Shown piece after piece: positions 14,399 to 18,832 of a stretch of 18,832 bases of DNA (position 1 is the first letter of the stretch; each line of letters begins with the position of its first letter). This DNA comes from Hyphomicrobiales bacterium (GTDB lineage Bacteria; Pseudomonadota; Alphaproteobacteria; Rhizobiales; Hyphomicrobiaceae). A program made the position numbers and the translations under genes. The notes beneath the pieces are model-generated. The model did not search any database. It was given only the letters and a program-made list of their open reading frames with translations, and was not told the origin of the DNA. The stretch covers positions 1 through 18,832 of the forward strand of contig JAFKKW010000195.1 of the NCBI GenBank assembly GCA_017304275.1. The letters are read 5' to 3'.

Positions 14399-16783
14399 AT
14401 GTATTTTCGAGAGATCTTTCGACGGTCGCGTGGCGGCTTCGTCGGAACCAGCGGCCCGATCGGCGGTTTGAGCGCAGGATTGGCCACGCTGTTGTTGTCC
14501 TCGACGAGCGTGTTGGGCCAATCCGCCGCACCGGGGGTGACGGTCGACCTTCCTCCCATCGTGGTGGAGGGGCAATCGCCCCAGCCCGCCAAAAAGGCGA
14601 TGAAAAAGAAGGCGGCAGGTCCGGCGCCCTCCGCGAGTGCGCAAACGTCGTCACTTTCCGATGAGGCGCAGGATGTCGGTGGCAACGGCGACGGATCGGC
14701 CGCGACCGAGGCTGCGCGCAAGCTCGATGCCGTTGCCGGCGGCACGAGCGTCGTCCGCAATGAGGACATGGGCCCCAAGGCTAGTACCTCGCTGTCGGAA
14801 ATGCTGGCCTTCGTGCCGGGCGTCGTGGTTCAGAACTTCTTCGGCGGCAACGATCAGCCGCGCCTTCAGATCCGCGGCTCCGGCCTGCAGCAAAACCCGT
14901 CCGAGCGCGGCACCTTGGTGCTTCAGGACGGCTTGCCAATCAATCGCGCAGACGGCTCCTACATCGTGGGCTTTGCCGACCCCAAGAGCGCCGCCTTTGC
15001 CGAGATCTACCGCGGCTATACCGCCAACCGCCTCGGCGCCACAGTGCTCGGCGGCGCGATAAATTTCGTATCTCCCACCGGCATCACGGCGCCGGGCGCG
15101 GAAGTCACGATCGAGGGCGGAAGCTTCGGCTACGTCGCGACGGATGCGCAGGCCGGCGCGCGCCAGGGCGACGTCGATGCACACGCGAGCTTGAGCTACA
15201 CCGAGCGCGACGGCTTCCGCGAGCACAACGAGTCCGAGCGCACGAACTTCAACCTCAACGCCGGCGCCCGCGTGAACGACAACATCTCGACGCGCCTGTT
15301 CTTCGGATACACGGACCTCTCCTTCGACGTCGTGGGTCCCCTCTCGCGCGACCTGATGGAGCAGAACCCGAAGCAGACCTGTGCCGGTCCTCCGTTCCCG
15401 TCGCCGGTGCCTCCCTATCCGCTGCCGGCAGGCTACTGCCGCGGGCCCGACGTGCTGCGCGACGATCCCCGCCGCGACGCCGAACAGTTCCGCGTCGGAT
15501 CGCGTACGACCGCGCGCTACGGCGCCAACCTGTTCGACGTCGGCCTGGGCTACACCTACACCGACGACAGCTTCACGTTCCCGGTCGGCAGCGGCGTCCG
15601 GGATACCGAAGGCGGCGACTTCACTGCCGTTGCGCGGTATGCCTATGCGCCGGATGCATCGCGCGCGCTGCCGCTGTTCGAGCTCACCGGCCAGTACAGC
15701 ATCGGCGAGGCGGACCGGGACTACTACATCAACGCGCGCGGCGACAAGGGGCAGCTGTTCGGCGAAAACGAGTTCGATGCAACGACGCTGTCGATCCATG
15801 CCGGCCTCAACATTCCGCTCAGCGAGCGCCTTACCGTGTCGCCGGCCATCGCCTATTCCTATGCGCGGCGCGAGAATGCGGACATCTTCAGCGGCGCCGC
15901 GCGCCCGAGATACAATGCGGCGCTCAATACCTACATCGCGCCGCTGCCGTTCTCCGACACCAGCTACGATCGCGCCTACGAGGAGTGGACCCCGAGCCTC
16001 GGGCTGAGCTACGAGATCGCGCGCAACCAATCGGTCTTCGCCGCCGTGAGTCGCAGTTTCGAGCCTCCGACCCACGACGACCTGATCGCCGCGGTGCAGG
16101 GCTCGCCCCACAGCAGCCCGGGGACGAACCCGGGCGGGGCGACGCCGGCGCTGTTCTCCACGCCCGATCTCGAAGCGCAGACGGCCACCACGCTGGAGGG
16201 AGGCTGGAAGGGCGGCGCACCTGGCTTCGCCTGGTCCGCGATCGCCTACTATGCGTGGGTCGACGACGAGCTGTTGAACCTGCGCGACGCCTCCGGCAAC
16301 TCGCTCGGCGCGGTCAACGCCGACAAGACCACGCATTTCGGCATCGAGCTCGGCGCGGCTCTGGACATCACCGCCAACCTCAGCGCACGCGTCGCCTACA
16401 CCTACCAGGACTTCCGCTTCGACGACGATGCCACGCACGGGGACAACCGTCTGGCGGGTGCCCCGCGCCATCTGGTGAACGCCGCCTTGCGCTATACCTT
16501 CGTTCCGGGACTCTGGGTGGAAGCCGAGGTCAACTGGGTGCCCAACGAGACGCCCGTCGACAACGCGAACACGCTATTCAACGATACCTATGCCATTGTC
16601 GATGTCCGCTCGAGCTACGATATCAGCGAGAACATCTCGATCTTCGGCGAGGTCTCGAACGTGTTCGACGAAACGTATGCGTCGGCCACGCTGATCGTCG
16701 ACAGCGTGCAATTCCCGGATCAGGCCGTATTCCTGCCGGGCGACGGCCGCGCCTTCATCGTTGGAGCCAAAGCGAAGTTCTGA
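14399..16783 (+). CDS. TonB-dependent outer-membrane receptor
   Basis: This 794-residue beta-barrel receptor would bind a scarce ligand outside the cell and pass it to the periplasm using TonB energy. A signal peptide ends near VLGQSA (about residue 42). A TonB-box-like DLPPIVVEG follows, then a Lys/Pro/Ala linker (QPAKKAMKKKAAGPAP) and the plug from about residue 109 (GTSVVRNEDMGP, LAFVPGVVVQNFFGGNDQPR, LQIRGSGLQQNPSERGTLVL, and LGGAINFVSPTG). The barrel then runs to a C-terminal aromatic (FIVGAKAKF), the usual BamA signal. One barrel loop is proline-rich and flanked by C328 and C347. ATG 14399 is preceded by GGAG at 14385-14388; an in-frame TTG at 14363 is less likely. Its stop overlaps the next start by one base. 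The ligand is not evident; metal chelates, cobalamin or a sulfur/nitrogen compound are all possible. Confidence 0.92.
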   Translation: MYFREIFRRSRGGFVGTSGPIGGLSAGLATLLLSSTSVLGQSAAPGVTVDLPPIVVEGQSPQPAKKAMKKKAAGPAPSASAQTSSLSDEAQDVGGNGDGSAATEAARKLDAVAGGTSVVRNEDMGPKASTSLSEMLAFVPGVVVQNFFGGNDQPRLQIRGSGLQQNPSERGTLVLQDGLPINRADGSYIVGFADPKSAAFAEIYRGYTANRLGATVLGGAINFVSPTGITAPGAEVTIEGGSFGYVATDAQAGARQGDVDAHASLSYTERDGFREHNESERTNFNLNAGARVNDNISTRLFFGYTDLSFDVVGPLSRDLMEQNPKQTCAGPPFPSPVPPYPLPAGYCRGPDVLRDDPRRDAEQFRVGSRTTARYGANLFDVGLGYTYTDDSFTFPVGSGVRDTEGGDFTAVARYAYAPDASRALPLFELTGQYSIGEADRDYYINARGDKGQLFGENEFDATTLSIHAGLNIPLSERLTVSPAIAYSYARRENADIFSGAARPRYNAALNTYIAPLPFSDTSYDRAYEEWTPSLGLSYEIARNQSVFAAVSRSFEPPTHDDLIAAVQGSPHSSPGTNPGGATPALFSTPDLEAQTATTLEGGWKGGAPGFAWSAIAYYAWVDDELLNLRDASGNSLGAVNADKTTHFGIELGAALDITANLSARVAYTYQDFRFDDDATHGDNRLAGAPRHLVNAALRYTFVPGLWVEAEVNWVPNETPVDNANTLFNDTYAIVDVRSSYDISENISIFGEVSNVFDETYASATLIVDSVQFPDQAVFLPGDGRAFIVGAKAKF

Positions 16784-17820
16784 TGGAAAAACCCACGTCT
16801 GCGGGGCCTGGACATGCCGCGCCCCCTGACTTCACACGACGGACACTCCTGAAAGGCGGAGCGTCGCTTGGCGGCGCTTTCGCCGTTTCCGCGCTTGCGC
16901 CGTCGTTCGCCCGCGCGGCCGCGATCCCAGAGCTTGAAATCTGGGGGCCACCCGCCGGCCCGTCGATCACCGTCCTGCACGCGATTGCCACCGGCGCGCT
17001 CGACGCAGCGATCCGCAAGCCGAGCCTCAGGGTCTGGCGCCAGGTGGACGAGGTCCGCGCCGGGCTCACGTCCGGGAGCCTGGACGTCGGCATCATGCCT
17101 GTTCCGGTGGCCGCCAATCTCTACAACCGCGGACTCGGCGTGCGCCTCGTCAACGTCATGACCAATGGCATTCTGTACGTGATGTCCACGGATGCGTCGC
17201 TGACTAGCCTCGAGGCGCTGCGCGGCCGCAAGCTCGCGACGCTGTTTCCGAACGAGCTGCCGACCTTGTTGCTCGAGCGGCTGTTCCGTCATGCCGGCAT
17301 CGATTCCGCCAAGGAGATCGAGCTGGTTCCGACCGCGACGCCGCTCGAAGCGGTGCAACTCCTCGTGCTCGGACGCGTCGATGCCGCGATCATTCCCGAG
17401 CCCGCTGCCTCGGCCGCCGTCGTCAAGGGTAGCGTTGCGGGCAAGACCGTGCATCGGGTCATCGATCTTCAGGCCGAATGGGGCCGGATGACCGGCGCGC
17501 ATAAGATCGTGCCGCAGGCCGGCCTTGTCGTGACCGATCGCTTCCGCACGGCCAACGCCTCCGTCCTGGAAGCAATCCAGGCCGGGCTCGTAAAGGCAGC
17601 CGCCGATGTCGTGGCGCATCCTGCCCGCGCCGCCAACAATGCCGCCGGGCCGCTGCAGATGCCGTGGCCGGTGATCGAGCAGTCGATCCCCTACAGCAAT
17701 CTGGTAGCCACGCCGGCGCGCGACGTGCGCCCTGCCATCGAGGCCGTTCTTCAGGCTATGGCGGACGTCAATCCACGCTATAGCGGAGGACGCCTGCCGG
17801 AGCAGGAGTTCTATCTGTGA
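16783..17820 (+). CDS. Tat-exported ABC substrate-binding protein, NMT1/SsuA-like
   Basis: This 345-residue periplasmic binding protein has a twin-arginine signal: T18-R19-R20-TLLKGGASLGGAF, with a likely cut after SFARA near residue 45. The mature part has the two-lobe plan of the nitrate/sulfonate binder family: LEIWGPPAGPSITVLHAIAT, LTSGSLDVGIMPVPVAANLY, LEALRGRKLATLFP, and VLGRVDAAIIPEPAASAAVV. Tat export suggests folding, perhaps with a cofactor or metal, before export. The ATG shares its first base with the receptor's TGA (TGATG at 16781-16785), so the two are translationally coupled. The permease follows after 7 bases. It should take the ligand from the TonB receptor and deliver it to the permease. 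Confidence 0.9.
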   Translation: MEKPTSAGPGHAAPPDFTRRTLLKGGASLGGAFAVSALAPSFARAAAIPELEIWGPPAGPSITVLHAIATGALDAAIRKPSLRVWRQVDEVRAGLTSGSLDVGIMPVPVAANLYNRGLGVRLVNVMTNGILYVMSTDASLTSLEALRGRKLATLFPNELPTLLLERLFRHAGIDSAKEIELVPTATPLEAVQLLVLGRVDAAIIPEPAASAAVVKGSVAGKTVHRVIDLQAEWGRMTGAHKIVPQAGLVVTDRFRTANASVLEAIQAGLVKAAADVVAHPARAANNAAGPLQMPWPVIEQSIPYSNLVATPARDVRPAIEAVLQAMADVNPRYSGGRLPEQEFYL

Positions 17821-17827
17821 GACGGCG

Positions 17828-18640
17828 ATGACACGCATTCTCCTCGACCGGTTGGGTCGCCTTGGCCGTTTTCTGTGGTCGGGCTGGGTCGGCGTGGCCG
17901 GGCTCGCGCTGTTCGCCGCCGTCTGGCAACAGGGGCATGAGGCCTACGGCGATTTCATCCTCCCATCTCCGCTGGCAACGCTGCAGGCGACCGCCGATCT
18001 GCTCGGCGCCGACGAAACGTGGCGGCTGGCACAAGCCACATCGACGCGCGCCATCGAGGGCTTTCTGCTGACGGCGGTGCTCGGGGCCGTGCTCGGAATC
18101 GCGGTCGGCTATTCCGCGGCGGCCATGCGGCTCGCCCGTCCGCTGCTCACCATCGTGATGGGTGTGCCGCCGATCGCCTGGATCGTTCTGGCCATGATCT
18201 GGTTCGGATCGAGCGCGGGCACGGTGCTGACGACGACGGTCGTTGCCGCGTTTCCCCTCGTCTTCGCCACCGTGGCCGAAGCCGTGGCAACGCGCGACCG
18301 CGCACTCGAGGACATGGCGAGGGTGTTCGGCGCGGGGCCGTTCCAGCGGCTCTGGACTGTTGTGATCCGCCACGTCACCGGACATTATTTCCCGGCTCTC
18401 GCGGTAGCGCTCGGTTCCACCTTCAAGGTCGCGGTCATGGCCGAGCTGCTGGCCAATATCAACGGCATCGGCGTCGCGCTCGCCATGGCACGCTCCAACC
18501 TCGACGTCGCGCAATCCATTGCCTGGGTCGTCATCATTGTCGCCGTCATCTTCATGGTCGAATACGGCTTCGTCCAACCGGTTCGCGCCGAGCTCGAGCG
18601 ATGGCGCGAGGCAGGGCGGCCGTGGGGAGTCCGGCGATGA
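17828..18640 (+). CDS. ABC transporter permease, SsuC/TauC type
   Basis: The 270-residue inner-membrane permease has about six hydrophobic helices (for example WVGVAGLALFAAVW, IEGFLLTAVLGAVLGIAVGY, LLTIVMGVPPIAWIVLAMIW, VLTTTVVAAFPLVFATVA, and the C-terminal IAWVVIIVAVIFMVEYGF). The cytoplasmic EAA loop is seen as EDMARVFGAGPFQRLWTVVI, which docks the ATPase. The N-terminus WQQ...DFILPSPLATLQA is typical of nitrate/sulfonate/taurine permeases. The start lies 7 bases after the binding-protein stop. Its TGA overlaps the ATPase ATG (ATGA at 18637-18640), indicating a coupled operon. Substrate specificity is not readable from the permease. Confidence 0.93.
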   Translation: MTRILLDRLGRLGRFLWSGWVGVAGLALFAAVWQQGHEAYGDFILPSPLATLQATADLLGADETWRLAQATSTRAIEGFLLTAVLGAVLGIAVGYSAAAMRLARPLLTIVMGVPPIAWIVLAMIWFGSSAGTVLTTTVVAAFPLVFATVAEAVATRDRALEDMARVFGAGPFQRLWTVVIRHVTGHYFPALAVALGSTFKVAVMAELLANINGIGVALAMARSNLDVAQSIAWVVIIVAVIFMVEYGFVQPVRAELERWREAGRPWGVRR

Positions 18641-18832
18641 CGGCACTTTCGCTCGACAACATCTCGCATGCCTATTTCGGCCGCACCGTGCTCGATCGGG
18701 TGAAGCTCGAGGTCAGAGACGGTGAGATCGTCGCTCTCGTCGGGCCGTCCGGATGCGGCAAGAGCACCCTCGTGCATATCGCAGCGCGGCTCATGGAGCC
18801 GCAACGCGGGCGGATAACGAGCGCCTATCGCC
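18637..18832 (+). CDS. ABC transporter ATP-binding protein, N-terminal part (cut by window end)
   Basis: The 65 visible residues begin MTALSLDNISHAYFGRTVLD and include the Walker A loop G36-P-S-G-C-G-K42-S-T, with the A-loop tyrosine in HAYFG. This is the standard start of an SsuB/TauB-type nucleotide-binding subunit. The signature motif, Walker B and H-loop lie beyond the window. The ATG overlaps the permease stop by four bases. It would power import by the permease and binding protein encoded just upstream. Confidence 0.93.
   Translation, partial: MTALSLDNISHAYFGRTVLDRVKLEVRDGEIVALVGPSGCGKSTLVHIAARLMEPQRGRITSAYR

Noticed and set aside
14651..16471. Long open frame on the minus strand under the TonB receptor gene
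   Set aside because: It is Arg/Val/Ala-rich with no recognisable domain and lies fully antisense to a clear receptor; such shadows are expected in GC-rich DNA. The same applies to the minus-strand frames at 757-1830, 2223-4043, 3551-4792 and 5441-7129, and to the plus-strand frame at 8456-9340 opposite the ligase.
15985..16782. In-frame upstream extension of the Tat binding-protein gene
   Set aside because: The added residues overlap the receptor in another frame and look random; the TRRTLLKG Tat signal sits correctly only if the start is ATG 16783.
1..18832. CRISPR arrays, complete insertion sequences, riboswitches
   Set aside because: No regularly spaced repeats, no intact transposase and no recognisable conserved riboswitch core were seen on either strand by reading alone.

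Overview
The window looks like a chromosomal segment of a GC-rich alphaproteobacterium, most likely of the order Hyphomicrobiales. The support is the gene content (a class I PHA synthase facing an AlaC-like aminotransferase, then homoserine dehydrogenase, class II fructose-1,6-bisphosphatase and RecJ), very high third-position GC, and intergenic palindromes of the 'CTGGATCCCGG...GATGAC' type. Genus cannot be fixed from the sequence alone.

Bases 1-7252 are core chromosome. A PHA synthase (phaC, minus strand, cut by the window start) diverges from an aminotransferase, hom and glpX, which are tightly spaced on the plus strand (17-26 bp, then 2 bp). After a palindrome-bearing gap come a 42-residue membrane protein (minus), recJ (plus) and tRNA-Glu(TTC) with its own promoter and an encoded CCA end.

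Bases ~7253-13500 look like an inserted, partly decayed island. The G+C content falls visibly: hand counts of single 60-base lines give 44/60 at 5941 and 44/60 at 13861, but 33/60 at 9781 and 17/60 at 12961. Immediately after the tRNA lies the C-terminal relic of a tyrosine recombinase, the usual signature of tRNA-targeted integration. The intact cargo is a periplasmic NMT1/SsuA-type binding protein followed by a glutamine-synthetase-like ligase (both minus), then a divergent MetX-like alpha/beta-hydrolase and an Lrp/AsnC regulator (both plus). The control region between the two arms holds repeated TACGCA/TGCGTA half-sites that could be the regulator's operator. My best guess is a small uptake and gamma-glutamylation system for an unknown amine or amide. 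At the right edge is a degraded reading frame with an internal stop.

Bases ~13577-18832 return to high GC and hold what looks like one import system: a Crp/Fnr-family regulator of the DNR type without FeS cysteines, a TonB-dependent outer-membrane receptor with an FNR-like box upstream, a Tat-exported NMT1-like binding protein (start overlaps the receptor stop), an SsuC/TauC-type permease, and the start of its ATPase (start overlaps the permease stop, cut by the window end). Together they describe a route from outer membrane through periplasm to cytoplasm for one scarce ligand, perhaps controlled by redox state or NO. The ligand is not evident.
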